Positions 34,701 through 43,711 are shown, numbered from the stretch's first letter. The stretch: DNA of 64,000 nt from Hominisplanchenecus murintestinalis (GCA_004793585.1 SRZB01000005.1:48726-112725); one strand, 5' to 3'. Numbers and translations: made by a program. Notes: generated from the letters alone by a model not told the origin.

Positions 34701-37437
34701 GGTAAAGTATTATGCGGGATATTACACAAAGGAAGAGCTTATGAAGCGGGATTCGCCAAAAGAAACCAGAACTTGGGTGTATAAGACAGACAGTGAAGGG
34801 CACATAGATGTGAGGAGAGATACGCCGGAAAAAGGTGATGATGTTTATAAAAACGCCAGAGACCAGGTAGTTATGCCTCTAGGTACTATTTCTATTCAAG
34901 AAACAAAGGAACCGGATGGATATCTGATAGATCATACCCTTTATGTTCAGCAAGTACGAATGGGCGAGAAAAATGAGGCGCTATTAGCGACGAACACAAA
35001 AATCGTAAAAGAGGAACCCTGCCGTGGCGACTTCAAAATGCTAAAGCTCGGCGATGATGGAAAAACTCTTTCCGATGTGCCCTTCAGAATTACCTCAAAA
35101 ACAACAGGGGAATACCATGTGATCGTGACAGATGAGAAAGGCGTGTTAGATACTTCAAAAACGCATAGCAATAATACAAACAGAGGAGAAGAGTCTGGGG
35201 ATGGCATATGGTTTGGCGAGCTGTCAGCGCTGGATGATGAGAAGGGGGCGTTATTGTACGATACGTATCTTATCGAAGAATTGCTTTGCGAAAACAACAA
35301 AGATAAGTTTATGCTGGAGCCTTTTGAAGTTACCATTGAAGAAGATTCTGTGGTAAAAGATATTGGAATAAAGGAAAATGAAACAAAAGAAGAGCCGAAG
35401 CTGAAAACTACTGCAACAGACACTGAAACTTTGGAACAAAAAGCATTTGTGAATGAGACTACCACAATTATAGATACCATAGAGTATGCAAATCTGGAAA
35501 TTGGGAAGGAGTATACATTTAAGGGGTATCTTGTGGTAAAGGAGACAGGCGAACCTTTGCTGGATGCAGGCGGGAGTAAGGTTACGGCAGATAAGACAAT
35601 TACAGTCGGGGGCACAGATGAGGGTTTTAGCTCAACGCTTCATGGCTCTGCAGATGCCCGATATGGAAGCGGGACTGTAGACTTATCGTTTACATTTGAT
35701 TCGAGCTTGCTGAAAGGGAAATCTATAGTGGTATTTGAAGATTTGTATCTGGAAAAGTTTCATGTAGGAGCCCATGCAGACATTGAAGATACAGGACAGA
35801 CGATAAGATTTTGCGCTCAGGAGATTTCCACAACGGCGACAGATAAAAATACAGGAAAACATTATGCGCCATTAGAAGAGAAAGTGATTCTCAACGATGA
35901 AGTGGCTTACAAAGATTTGATTCCGGGACAGAGCTATAAATTAAAAGGCGTACTGATGGATAAAGGCACGGGGCGGCCGTTGCTTGTAAATGAGGAACAG
36001 GTAGAGGCAGAAGTCGAATTTACGCCAGAGAAACCAGACGGAATGGTGAATCTTTCTTATACGTTAGATTCCAGAACATTAGAGGATGTGACAACAGTAG
36101 TTTTTGAAACTTTATACTATAAAGAGAGGGAAATTGCTTCCCATGCGGATATTCAGGATGAAAACCAGGAAGTGTATTTTACAGATGTAAAGTTCAAAAC
36201 AGAGCTGACAGACGATGAAACAGAAGGGCACGAAGGGATTGTGAACAAAGCGACGACCCTTATGGACACGGTGTCATATACCGGGCTGATTCCGGGAAGA
36301 GAGTATACGCTTACAGGAATCCTTATGGATAAGGAAGTGGGAAAGCCATTGCTGATAAATGGCAGAAAAATAGAAAGTACAATAAAGTTTACGCCGGAAA
36401 ATCAGGAGGGCAGCGTGTCTGTTCTATTTACTTTTGACTCGTCTGTATGGAGTGGGAAATCTGTGACGGCTTTTGAAACTTTGTATCAGAATGGGAAAGA
36501 GGTGGGAGTTCATGCGGATATTCATGACGCTGAACAGAGTGTGGAGTTTCGTAAGCCAGAGATAGGAACGGCAGCGGTAGATCATGAAACGGGGATCCGG
36601 GAAGCGTTTGTAAACGAAACTACGTCCATAATCGATACGGTACATTATAAAAATTTGATACCCGGAAAAGAGTATAAATTATCGGGTGTGTTGGTGGATA
36701 AAAAGACGGGCAAAGAGATTTTAAGCGGTATGCTGGAAGTGCAGGCAGAAACAGTGTTTACCGCAGATACATCCGAGGGAGAAGTGGAGGTAGAATTTAT
36801 TTTCGATTCATCCGTACTAAAAGGAAAAGAGACAGTTGTATTTGAAACTTTGTTTTTGGATGAGCGTGAGATTGCAGTGCATAAAGATTTAAAAGATGGA
36901 GCACAGACAATCCGTTTTGCAGATATTCAGATAGAAACTTCCGCAATTGATAAAGCTTCTGGAAGTCAGACTGCGAATCCGGAAAAGCAGATGACGATAA
37001 TAGATACAGTAAAATATTCCGGTTTAATTCCAGGCAAACGTTATACGATAAAAGGAATACTTATGGATAAAGAGACGGGGAATCCGCTAAAAGCAGGGGG
37101 AGAAAAAGTGTCGGTCTCCAGAAGTTTTCAGGCAGAGAAAAAGAATGGAGAAGTGGAAGTAGAGTTTATGTTTGACGCGTCTAAGATGAAGGGTAAGAGT
37201 ATTGTTGTCTTTGAGGAATTATATTATAAGGAAAGGCTTATTGCTTCCCATGCAGACCTGGATGATGAGAATCAGACAGTAAGTGTAGCAAAAAATGAAG
37301 AAAAGGAATCGGTGAAAAAAACATCGGGTTCTCCAAGAACAGGAGACAGAACAAATATCCTGGGATATCTTGGTTTGATGTGGGCGGCTATCGCTAGTGT
37401 GGGATGGATGTATTTAAAACGTAGAAAAGCGAAATAG
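31753..37437 (+). CDS. giant sortase-anchored VaFE-repeat surface protein
   Basis: 1,894 residues. N-terminal membrane/signal segment (about 10-30), then eleven 14-residue tandem repeats (about 96-250, consensus PGIKxxESENGTE). Next are a beta-rich N-terminal module (about 255-530, with Cys-containing TQ-adhesin-like stretches), SpaA/prealbumin-like folds (about 530-1200), and five VaFE-type repeats starting near 1217, 1357, 1481, 1605 and 1727, each with a DTVxYxxLIPGxxY-like core and an HADIxDExQ-like end. The C terminus has SPRTGD (1860-1865), a hydrophobic helix and KRRKAK, a sortase signal of the (L/S)PxTG type. It is likely a pilin-like or fibrous adhesin with isopeptide bonds. No sortase gene is in the window. 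The start follows GGGAGGACGG. Confidence 0.88.
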   Translation: MRKTGVGNRGKALLIFVLVLALAAVFVSINGIAGKERVAVRENETGRIAEEKRKFRIGRGQNMELKTAQKKADASGKGGKRPQIEKANFERVTGSPEIKYAESKGDTESSGIKKTESEGNTELPGIKGVEPEGDRELPEIKCEESENGTELPGEKGTEAEKNSTEQPGIKEAESENGTGTPGIKCEESENGTERPGIKGAESENGTETPGIKTMESGETTGDSEVKSAAPEGTIKRPEIKAAEPMSETTEKKASKTLSFKIEGKAEAWMYYGISDFESVSRGEGVRKSFADSCEVELGEADGERVWVYAQAYGDHAEYLEAKVPNGVEYRILRSMEGVGGFVFLSFDASDMEEKKGTVTIRFGEKAVPRMLARASGSFNTISTKKLTGLNFAYLGSQPTMYQKRPATGESAVWGNGTWTIKRPTVDKVCSLFGVPKPEGARYTNAGVDAGGNIYMRCTGVTSLSGISGADGGHSGLGANEAYIRCIDIETTDTTATYTFRLWAANGGRGQTTEGYMQISTYTPGPTDISFEKSIKNQNSVRDILGCGTTAGKAGANFRVYKVNQKGLEKIAQRMNTSSKTDSEWWAGITSKDACKKILPEVVKLMSKDNAKPGEKSPNPNSDYFKMVGAYATGADGRTEKIPIKSGTKDYYIVFERRSPEGLNMGYDGTAGVPEGSHYFYKAFTVYGDGKVLMLNAKGDYSLDGGDDMVTIGDSPVLASTRVGKTIIGFNPTSVGLDWKDFSVQVSDNGGFTGNVVSMPLAGEYTTIPNLFVGKVYYLRENPGAAAVTSKVGYKVSTTVYSFYVTEEGKAVYSNTNKANINAPNAVDATEHDYIGSETQGIPNELDTGDGRVVKVSSLPAVSEGNPCYSLENAVYKLYRKASPTAANTGGTEVGTLRTKADGVSNTITLPVGYYYAVETEAPEGFLISREPIPFVVERGKVTTIRAVDSPGNDPLHILLQKDDAELDENIPQGQGALEGAEYTVKYYAGYYTKEELMKRDSPKETRTWVYKTDSEGHIDVRRDTPEKGDDVYKNARDQVVMPLGTISIQETKEPDGYLIDHTLYVQQVRMGEKNEALLATNTKIVKEEPCRGDFKMLKLGDDGKTLSDVPFRITSKTTGEYHVIVTDEKGVLDTSKTHSNNTNRGEESGDGIWFGELSALDDEKGALLYDTYLIEELLCENNKDKFMLEPFEVTIEEDSVVKDIGIKENETKEEPKLKTTATDTETLEQKAFVNETTTIIDTIEYANLEIGKEYTFKGYLVVKETGEPLLDAGGSKVTADKTITVGGTDEGFSSTLHGSADARYGSGTVDLSFTFDSSLLKGKSIVVFEDLYLEKFHVGAHADIEDTGQTIRFCAQEISTTATDKNTGKHYAPLEEKVILNDEVAYKDLIPGQSYKLKGVLMDKGTGRPLLVNEEQVEAEVEFTPEKPDGMVNLSYTLDSRTLEDVTTVVFETLYYKEREIASHADIQDENQEVYFTDVKFKTELTDDETEGHEGIVNKATTLMDTVSYTGLIPGREYTLTGILMDKEVGKPLLINGRKIESTIKFTPENQEGSVSVLFTFDSSVWSGKSVTAFETLYQNGKEVGVHADIHDAEQSVEFRKPEIGTAAVDHETGIREAFVNETTSIIDTVHYKNLIPGKEYKLSGVLVDKKTGKEILSGMLEVQAETVFTADTSEGEVEVEFIFDSSVLKGKETVVFETLFLDEREIAVHKDLKDGAQTIRFADIQIETSAIDKASGSQTANPEKQMTIIDTVKYSGLIPGKRYTIKGILMDKETGNPLKAGGEKVSVSRSFQAEKKNGEVEVEFMFDASKMKGKSIVVFEELYYKERLIASHADLDDENQTVSVAKNEEKESVKKTSGSPRTGDRTNILGYLGLMWAAIASVGWMYLKRRKAK
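32038..32502 (+). repeat. 42-bp tandem coding repeats in the adhesin gene
   Basis: Eleven units of 14 codons (one with an extra codon) between residues 96 and 250, with the shared frame PGIK..ESENGTE. Several units are almost identical in DNA, so copy number may vary between strains by slippage or recombination. Confidence 0.8.
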
Positions 37438-37489
37438 CAGAGGATATTCGCAGTTCTTTCATTGCGTCTGACGCAAGTTGATTTAAAGC

Positions 37490-37632
37490 GTAACAGTTCA
37501 GCCCAGGACTTTGCACTTGCTGCAAAGTCCGTGAGAATGCATAAATTCAACCAGAGAATCCAGCCCTTTGCGAACAGCAAACTTTAAATGGACTGGATTC
37601 CGTAACAGTGAAGCCGTAGGCTGAACTGTTAC
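37490..37632 (-). mobile_element. MITE-like element, copy C (143 bp) with 8-bp target duplication
   Basis: Starts GTAACAGTTCAGCC and ends GGCTGAACTGTTAC. The 8-bp direct repeat TTTAAAGC flanks it perfectly at 37482-37489 and 37633-37640. It is the same length as copy A, in opposite orientation, and nearly identical. It lies between the adhesin gene and the small secreted-protein gene. Confidence 0.85.
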
Positions 37633-37729
37633 TTTAAAGCTTATTCGATACCTTGCATATATTTACATTTTTAAATAGTTATTATATACTATGAATATAG
37701 ATAATATGAATAATTTTGGAGGGATAAAT

Positions 37730-38701
37730 GTGAATAAGAAAAAGAATTTTATGAAGGTCATTATAATCATTTTTGCATTTGCATGTTCGCTGGGGATGAT
37801 AAATCCGTTGCAGATTGAGGCGAAAAAGCCAAAACTAAATAAGACTTCTATTGCGTTACAAAAGGGAAAATCAACGATACTGAAAGTATCTGGAGCATCA
37901 AAACGAACAAAAAAGTATACCTGGAAAGTGAAAGGAAAAGCAGTAAAAATCATCAGTAAAAGAAAAAACTCGGTTAAGATAAAAGCTGTAAAGATTGGGA
38001 AATCTGTTATAAGAATAAAAATAAATGGCAGAACATTAAAGTGTACGGTAAAAGTTAGGAGTTCAAAAAAAATGACAGGCAACACACCGCCTGTTGTGAC
38101 GCCAGAAAAGCCGGTGAGGCCGAAACCAGGTCAGGATATTCAACAACCGGAAACAAAGCCGGAGGTGATACAGCCTGGAGATTCGAGGGAAACGGAACCG
38201 GGGGAAGATGAGGAGAATGTTACATTCCAATATAAAAGATGTGTTGGAGACAATAATGTTTATTTTTATGATGGTTTTACGATATTTTATCCAAATTTTT
38301 TGAGTAGTATTTTTTCAAATGGGGAAAGCTGCCTGTGGTTAAAATCTTTGTCCTTTGCTGAAAAAGCACTTTTGATAGAAGAAATTAACAAAAGTGATAA
38401 CAGTAATGAATTAAAAGAAAATATGCTTGCTATTGTGGAAACCCCCAATATTTTGATTGAAAATGCAAGGGTTAAGAATGAGTTGGAGGAAAGAATAGGA
38501 GAAGAAGAAAGTTCTCATGGATTAGAACTTTTGTATGCTGGTAATCCAACAAATAATGGAATGTTTGAAGCAGAATATAAAGCCGGATGGTATACAATCC
38601 CCAAATCTGAATATGAAAAGATAATGGATGAACATGGTGAATTTAAGGGTACAGAATCAGAGTTTTTGGAGTTAATGGAAAAGATAAATATCCACAAATA
38701 A
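37730..38701 (+). CDS. secreted protein with Ig-like domain and proline-rich linker
   Basis: 323 residues from GTG 37730, which sits 6 bp after GGAGGG; the ATG at 37691 has no site. Signal peptide (FMKVIIIIFAFACSLGMINP then an EAKK cleavage region), a lysine-rich Ig-like/BIG2-type domain (about 35-105: KKPKLNKTSIALQKGKSTIL to LKCTVKV), a Pro/Glu linker (about 112-160), and a C-terminal domain of unknown fold (FQYKRCVGDNNVYFYDGF onward). No anchor. Codon use is AT-richer than the neighbours. Confidence 0.65.
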   Translation: MNKKKNFMKVIIIIFAFACSLGMINPLQIEAKKPKLNKTSIALQKGKSTILKVSGASKRTKKYTWKVKGKAVKIISKRKNSVKIKAVKIGKSVIRIKINGRTLKCTVKVRSSKKMTGNTPPVVTPEKPVRPKPGQDIQQPETKPEVIQPGDSRETEPGEDEENVTFQYKRCVGDNNVYFYDGFTIFYPNFLSSIFSNGESCLWLKSLSFAEKALLIEEINKSDNSNELKENMLAIVETPNILIENARVKNELEERIGEEESSHGLELLYAGNPTNNGMFEAEYKAGWYTIPKSEYEKIMDEHGEFKGTESEFLELMEKINIHK

Positions 38702-38716
38702 AATGAGTATCTTCTC

Positions 38717-38755
38717 AAGCGCCGCCTTTTATTCTTGCAAAGGGTGGTGCTTTGG
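38717..38755 (+). terminator. imperfect terminator hairpin
   Basis: AAGCGCCGCCTTT (38717 on) pairs with AAAGGGTGGTGCTT (38739-38752) using two G-U pairs and one bulge. The T-tail is weak. Confidence 0.45.
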
Positions 38756-38831
38756 GCATATCTGCGCTATACTGTAAAAAAGACAGGCACATACGTGTAC
38801 ACCGAAATTTTTTGGAAAGGCGGACTTACAT

Positions 38832-40106
38832 ATGAATATACGTTTCTATAATGCGAAGATTTTGACAATGGCAGATGGTTTTGAGATTTGCGAGGGAGAG
38901 CTGTGGGTGTCTGGCAGTGAGGTCGTGTACGTGGGAAATGCGGGAGTGCAGGAATCTCTTTTATGGGATAGAGAGATTGATGTGCAGGGAAATCTGCTGA
39001 TGCCGGGCTTTAAGAATGCACATACGCATTCAGCGATGACGTTTCTGCGTTCTTATGCGGACGATATGCCTCTTTTTGAATGGCTGAACCAGCAGGTTTT
39101 TCCTATGGAAGCGAAACTGACGCCAGAGCATATTTATCATTTGAGCAAATTGGCAATTATGGAGTATCTTACCAGCGGAATTACTGCAAATTTTGATATG
39201 TACCTAACGCCGGATACTATGGTTCAGGCATCAGTAGATTGTGGTTTTCGCACAGTTATCTGTGGGGCTGTAAATGATTTCAGCCAATCTGTGGAAGAGA
39301 TGGAAGGATGGTATCAAAAATATAATGGCATTCATGAGCTGATAGGCTGCCGATTAGGGTTTCATGCAGAGTACACCACTTCCAGGGAGATTTTGGAGGG
39401 GATTGCGGCATTGGCAGAGAAATATCAGGCTCCTGTTTATACACATTTGGCAGAGACGGAAGGTGAAGTGAAGCAATGCCTGGAGCGGAACCGGATGACG
39501 CCTGTAGAGTATTTGGACAGTCTTGGCATGTTCAAACATGGAGGCGGAGGATTTCACTGTGTCTATATGACGGAGAGGGATATGGAAATTTTGAAAAGGC
39601 GCGGGATGTATGTAGTAACAAACCCGGCTTCAAATTTGAAACTGGCCAGTGGTATTGCACCGATTCGTGATATGTCAGCAAAGGGAATTCCTATTGCTAT
39701 CGGAACAGATGGGCCTGCGAGCAATAATTGTCTGGACATGTTTCGGGAAATGTTTCTGGTGACGGCGCTTGCCAAATACCGGGAAAAAGATGCCTCGGTG
39801 GTGGATGCAAATGAGGTGCTTTCTATGGCAACAGTGGGAGGAGCAAAGGCTATGGGATTGAATGACTGCGATACGCTTGAGCCCGGAAAAAAGGCAGATG
39901 TGATTCTGATTGATTTACATCAGCCAAATATGCAGCCCCTGAACAACATTACTAAGAATGTGGTGTACAGCGGCTGCAGACAGAACGTGAAGCTGACTAT
40001 GGTAAATGGGAAGATTTTATATGAAGATGGGAAATTCTCTATTGGTACGGAGCCGGAGGAGATTTATGAAAAAGCAAATGCCATTTGTAATTTTTTTAAA
40101 AATTAA
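38832..40106 (+). CDS. amidohydrolase, MTA/SAH deaminase-like
   Basis: 424-residue metal-dependent amidohydrolase. Metal-binding and catalytic motifs: NAHTHSAM (HxH), GFHAEYT, THLAETEGEV, FHCVYM and GTDGPASNN, the pattern of the 5'-methylthioadenosine/S-adenosylhomocysteine deaminase (MtaD) and chlorohydrolase group. Cytosolic. The ATG follows GGAAAGGCGG. A TATACT at 38767-38772 may be its -10. Substrate within the deaminase group is not determined; purine-related S-adenosyl products are most likely. Its stop overlaps the convergent DUF305 gene by four bases. Confidence 0.87.
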   Translation: MNIRFYNAKILTMADGFEICEGELWVSGSEVVYVGNAGVQESLLWDREIDVQGNLLMPGFKNAHTHSAMTFLRSYADDMPLFEWLNQQVFPMEAKLTPEHIYHLSKLAIMEYLTSGITANFDMYLTPDTMVQASVDCGFRTVICGAVNDFSQSVEEMEGWYQKYNGIHELIGCRLGFHAEYTTSREILEGIAALAEKYQAPVYTHLAETEGEVKQCLERNRMTPVEYLDSLGMFKHGGGGFHCVYMTERDMEILKRRGMYVVTNPASNLKLASGIAPIRDMSAKGIPIAIGTDGPASNNCLDMFREMFLVTALAKYREKDASVVDANEVLSMATVGGAKAMGLNDCDTLEPGKKADVILIDLHQPNMQPLNNITKNVVYSGCRQNVKLTMVNGKILYEDGKFSIGTEPEEIYEKANAICNFFKN

Positions 40107-40687
40107 TTTGGGGAGGAGCAGCGACAGAGAATGCATTCCAGCCGCTGCATTTCCCGGACTTCTGCGCGCTGTGAAGTAATGATGGACTGGAGAATTGGTA
40201 CCAGTTCCGGGCAGAGGGGAAAGTTTAAAGCATTTTCTGCCATTTGGATAGCGCCTTCGTGATGGGGGATCATTTCCCGAATAAAATTTCCATTAATGCT
40301 GTTGTCTTCACATGCATTTTCCATCCGGTAAAACATGTTGGCAGCGATTTGACGGAAGCATTGGAGATAGGAATATTGCTCAGGTTCTGTATTTTCATAT
40401 TGGCAGCAGTTTTCCAAGATAGCAGTCATATTGGCAACGCCCCGCCGTTGCTCCATGATAATGTTTTCTGCAATATTCTGCAGTGGTATCCATGTGGTGT
40501 ATTTCAGGAGAGAGACGGACATTTCAATCGCGGCTTTGTGGTGGGGAATCATTTGCACTATGAAATTGTGAGAAATGCTGTCTGTCAATTCGGCATCATG
40601 CATTCCGCAAATCATATCTTCCAGTATTTTATGGTATTGTTCCAGATAGCGTACGGAAGTTTTGCTGAGTTCTGTTTGAATGTTCAT
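40103..40687 (-). CDS. protein with two tandem DUF305 (ferritin-like) domains
   Basis: 194 residues, cytosolic. Two copies of the DUF305 four-helix unit: the first with MIPHHKAAIEM and MEQRRGVANM, the second with MIPHHEGAIQMAENAL and SQRAEVREMQRLE. The paired histidines are the expected metal ligands. The C terminus has CILCRC, adding a possible thiol site. DUF305 proteins are often linked to copper or other metal handling, but no such genes are adjacent. Confidence 0.85.
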   Translation of the reverse strand: MNIQTELSKTSVRYLEQYHKILEDMICGMHDAELTDSISHNFIVQMIPHHKAAIEMSVSLLKYTTWIPLQNIAENIIMEQRRGVANMTAILENCCQYENTEPEQYSYLQCFRQIAANMFYRMENACEDNSINGNFIREMIPHHEGAIQMAENALNFPLCPELVPILQSIITSQRAEVREMQRLECILCRCSSPN

Positions 40688-40875
40688 TTTACCAGTCCCG
40701 TTTTGTGTCCTTACTATAACTTTATGCTGGAAAGAATCAGTTAGTGATAAGATTCCTGAAAACTAATGGCATTTGTAAATGCGTTGAAAGGTTATAGGGC
40801 GGATGTCAGGCAGGGTGTATCTGCCGCATAGTTTCTGCATATGCTGAAAGGAAAAGTACGAAGCAGGTACAGGAA

Positions 40876-42612
40876 ATGGCAGATGACCAGAAAATAGAGA
40901 ATCTTCTGAATCTTGCGCTGGGCGCAACAGCAGAGGAGAGGCGAAAATCTCCGGAATTAATGGTAGGGTATGATGAAGAGGATCAGAGATGGGATATTAT
41001 TGTAAAATATAATGGAAATATTCTGCGTCTGGAGGATGAGGAAGTCCGTATCACAGAGTTATCGAATGAATATGCAATTATGAATCTTCCGGAATCACGC
41101 ATTGACGAAATAGCAGCACAGCCGGAAATCGAATATGTAGAAAAGCCCAAGCGATTGGTGTTTTCCGTTAATCAAGGGCGGGCGGCATCTTGCATTAATG
41201 TGCTGCAGACTGCCCAGTATAACCTGAGAGGTCAGGGAATCATTGTAGCGGTGCTGGATTCCGGAGTAGATTACGCCCATCCTGACTTCCGCAGGGAGGA
41301 TGGAACTACCCGGATTTTAGCGCTTTGGGATCAGACGGCATCAGGGACGCCGCCAGAAGGATTTCGCATTGGTGCAGAGTTTACCCGGGAGCAGATTAAT
41401 GCGGCGCTGGAGGCTCCAACGACACAGGAGAGATACCGTTTGGTGCCGTCACGCGATCTAAACGGGCATGGAACCGGGGTGCTGGGGATTGCGGCGGGAA
41501 ATGGGCGTGCTTCAGAAGGGCAATATCGGGGCGTAGCTTCCGAGAGTGACATTTTAGTGGTAAAGCTTGGTCTGCCGAGACCTAATTCTTTTCCAAGGAC
41601 TACGGAGATGATGCAGGCAGTGGATTATGTAATTCGAAAGGCCAGAGAATTTCGAAAGCCTGTTGCAATTAATTTGAGTTTTGGGACGGTATATGGAGGG
41701 CATGATGGCAGCAGCTTGCTGGAAACTTATTTGGATGACATGGCAAATATATGGAAAACAACGATTTTGGCAGGAACCGGGAATGAGGGGGCGGCAGCAG
41801 GGCATACATCAGGGAAACTTATAAATGGTGAGGTACAGGAAGCACAGATAGGTGTAGCTCCAGGCGAATTGTCTTTTAACATACAGCTCTGGAAATCTTA
41901 TGTGGATGAAATGGAGATTTATCTGGTTCATCCATCGGGGGAGCGCGTGGGGCCGCTACAGGAAACGCTGGGTTCACAGCGCTATCAAATGGGAGAGACA
42001 GAGATATTAATTTACTATGGAAAACCCAGTCCGTACAGTACATCTCAGGAAATATATTTTGATTTTATACCAAAACGTGAATATTTGGACAGCGGTATCT
42101 GGAGGGTGCGCCTGGTACCAAGGAAAATCGTAGATGGAAACTTTGATATGTGGCTTCCTTCCGAGGGCAGCCTTAATCTTGGCAGCCGCTTTTATCAGCC
42201 AACACCAGATACGACGCTTACCCTTCCGTCCAGTTCCAGGAAATTAATTTCTGTGGGGGCGTATGATTCGCGCCTAATGACATACGCGCCATTTTCCGGG
42301 AGGGGGTACACCAGAGGGGAGCATTTTGTCAAGCCAGACCTGGCAGCACCGGGCGTAGGAATCATGACTACTGTGCCGGGGGGAGGATATCAGCCCATGA
42401 CCGGGACGTCATTCGCAGTGCCCTTTGCGACAGGGGCGGCGGCGATGCTTATGCAGTGGGGAATTGTAGAGGGAAACGACGCGTTTCTGTATGGGGAGAA
42501 GGTGAAGGCGTATTTAAGGCGCGGGGCGAGGCCGCTACCGGGCTTTACAGAGTATCCCAATCCGCAGGTGGGGTATGGGGCGCTGTGTGTCGAAAATAGT
42601 CTGCCGGGGTAG
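40876..42612 (+). CDS. subtilisin-family serine protease (S8, Csp-like)
   Basis: 578 residues without a signal peptide. An N-terminal prodomain-like region (about 20-95) precedes the S8 core with the complete triad: Asp128 in VAVLDSGVDYAHPD, His198 in DLNGHGTGVLG, and Ser512 in MTGTSFAVPFATG. A beta-sandwich insert (about 330-440; IQLWKSYVDEMEIYLVHPSG) interrupts the core between His and Ser, which is the layout of clostridial CspB/CspA germination proteases. Whether it works in spore germination or elsewhere is not shown here. The ribosome site is weak. A strong hairpin follows. The 3' end of a second related gene persists at 49852-49899. Confidence 0.87.
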   Translation: MADDQKIENLLNLALGATAEERRKSPELMVGYDEEDQRWDIIVKYNGNILRLEDEEVRITELSNEYAIMNLPESRIDEIAAQPEIEYVEKPKRLVFSVNQGRAASCINVLQTAQYNLRGQGIIVAVLDSGVDYAHPDFRREDGTTRILALWDQTASGTPPEGFRIGAEFTREQINAALEAPTTQERYRLVPSRDLNGHGTGVLGIAAGNGRASEGQYRGVASESDILVVKLGLPRPNSFPRTTEMMQAVDYVIRKAREFRKPVAINLSFGTVYGGHDGSSLLETYLDDMANIWKTTILAGTGNEGAAAGHTSGKLINGEVQEAQIGVAPGELSFNIQLWKSYVDEMEIYLVHPSGERVGPLQETLGSQRYQMGETEILIYYGKPSPYSTSQEIYFDFIPKREYLDSGIWRVRLVPRKIVDGNFDMWLPSEGSLNLGSRFYQPTPDTTLTLPSSSRKLISVGAYDSRLMTYAPFSGRGYTRGEHFVKPDLAAPGVGIMTTVPGGGYQPMTGTSFAVPFATGAAAMLMQWGIVEGNDAFLYGEKVKAYLRRGARPLPGFTEYPNPQVGYGALCVENSLPG

Positions 42613-42631
42613 AATAGAGTAGTTTTTTGGG

Positions 42632-42690
42632 ATAATAAGCGCTTTATTTTGTGATGTATGGTGTCAAATAAAGTGCTTATTATACATTGT
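42632..42690. terminator. intrinsic terminator hairpin after the subtilase gene
   Basis: 18-base arms at 42632-42649 and 42666-42683 (AATAAGCGCTTTATTT/AAATAAAGTGCTTATT, one G-U pair) with a 16-base loop. The T-tail is interrupted. Confidence 0.6.
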
Positions 42691-42702
42691 TTTGATGCTG
42701 AA

Positions 42703-42729
42703 TTGACAGTTAATTAAGCTAAATATAAA
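42703..42729 (+). promoter_or_regulatory. candidate promoter of the KilA-N/STAND pair
   Basis: TTGACA at 42703-42708 and TATAAA at 42724-42729 (15-bp spacer; TAAATG at 17 bp is an alternative). It lies 140 bp before the KilA-N start. Confidence 0.4.
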
Positions 42730-42868
42730 TGATGATTTTTTCTCACTAAAAAATTCATGAAGCGATTAAAAGAACCTATGTTCGAAAAAGGTTGAAGAAA
42801 CAGAGGTAACATATATACTTTCATCATAAAAAATAAGATTTTGATTAGTACAGTGTGGGAGAAAAAGG

Positions 42869-43711
42869 ATGAGAAGAAATAAAGTAATTGTGGTGCAAAA
42901 TATCAATATTACTGTTTCAGAGGAAAATTTTGACGATTATATCTGTATAACTGATATTGCAAAAGCCAAAGTTGGCGAGTCCAGAGGAGCAGATGTTGTC
43001 AAAAACTGGATGCGAAATAGAGCGACATTGGAATTTTTGGGTACATGGGAACAGATCTATAATCCTGCTTTTAAAGTGGTCGAATTCGACCACTTTAAAA
43101 GCGAAGCAGGTTTACATACATTTGTACTAAGTGTTTCGGAATGGATTGAAAAGACAGAAGCGATAGGATTATTTGTGAAACGTGGAAAATATGGAGGAAC
43201 GTATGCACATAAGGATATTGCATTTGAATTTGCTTCGGCGATCAGCCCTGTTTTTAAACTATATTTGATCAAAGAATTTCAAAGGCTGAAAGAAGCGGAG
43301 AATGATGCAGAGAAAATTGAATGGGATGCAAAAAGATTTTTGTCCAAAAATAATTATTTGATTCAAACAGATGCGGTAAAAAATTATTTGATCCCATCAG
43401 GAAATTATAAAGAAAACTTAGAGTGGTTGGCATATGCAGAGGAAGCAGATGTTTTGAATGTTGCATTATTCGGATTTACCGCGAAAGCATGGCGGGATGA
43501 AAATCCTGAATTGGCAAAAAAGAATAATGTGAGAGACTTCGCGTCAATTAACGAACTTACAGTTTTATCCAACCTGGAAACTCATAATGCGCAAATGATC
43601 CGTGAGGGCAGAAATAAGACAGAAAGATTTCAGATTTTGCAAGAGATTGCAGAGTATCAGTTGAATGTTCTTAAAGCGGCGGAACAGATAAAATTGATTG
43701 TGGAAAAGTGA
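42869..43711 (+). CDS. KilA-N domain protein
   Basis: 280 residues. The KilA-N DNA-binding domain spans about 10-125: CITDIAKAK, VVKNWMRNRATLEFLGTWEQ, NPAF, then SEWIEKTEAIGLFVKRGKYGG and TYAHKDIAFEFASAISP, a well-conserved version found in phages and mobile regions. A helical tail follows. AT-rich like the next gene, which starts 46 bp downstream with no visible promoter between, so the two are probably co-transcribed. A DNA-binding or regulatory role is inferred. The start follows GGGAGAAAAAGG. Confidence 0.85.
   Translation: MRRNKVIVVQNINITVSEENFDDYICITDIAKAKVGESRGADVVKNWMRNRATLEFLGTWEQIYNPAFKVVEFDHFKSEAGLHTFVLSVSEWIEKTEAIGLFVKRGKYGGTYAHKDIAFEFASAISPVFKLYLIKEFQRLKEAENDAEKIEWDAKRFLSKNNYLIQTDAVKNYLIPSGNYKENLEWLAYAEEADVLNVALFGFTAKAWRDENPELAKKNNVRDFASINELTVLSNLETHNAQMIREGRNKTERFQILQEIAEYQLNVLKAAEQIKLIVEK
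43064..43110. repeat. near-perfect palindrome inside the KilA-N coding region
   Basis: Arms of about 22 bases: CCTGCTTTTAAAGTGGTCGA and its complement, interrupted only by three extra bases on the right. It encodes NPAFKVVEFDHFKSEAG, a normal piece of the domain, so it is a coding hairpin. Confidence 0.8.
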
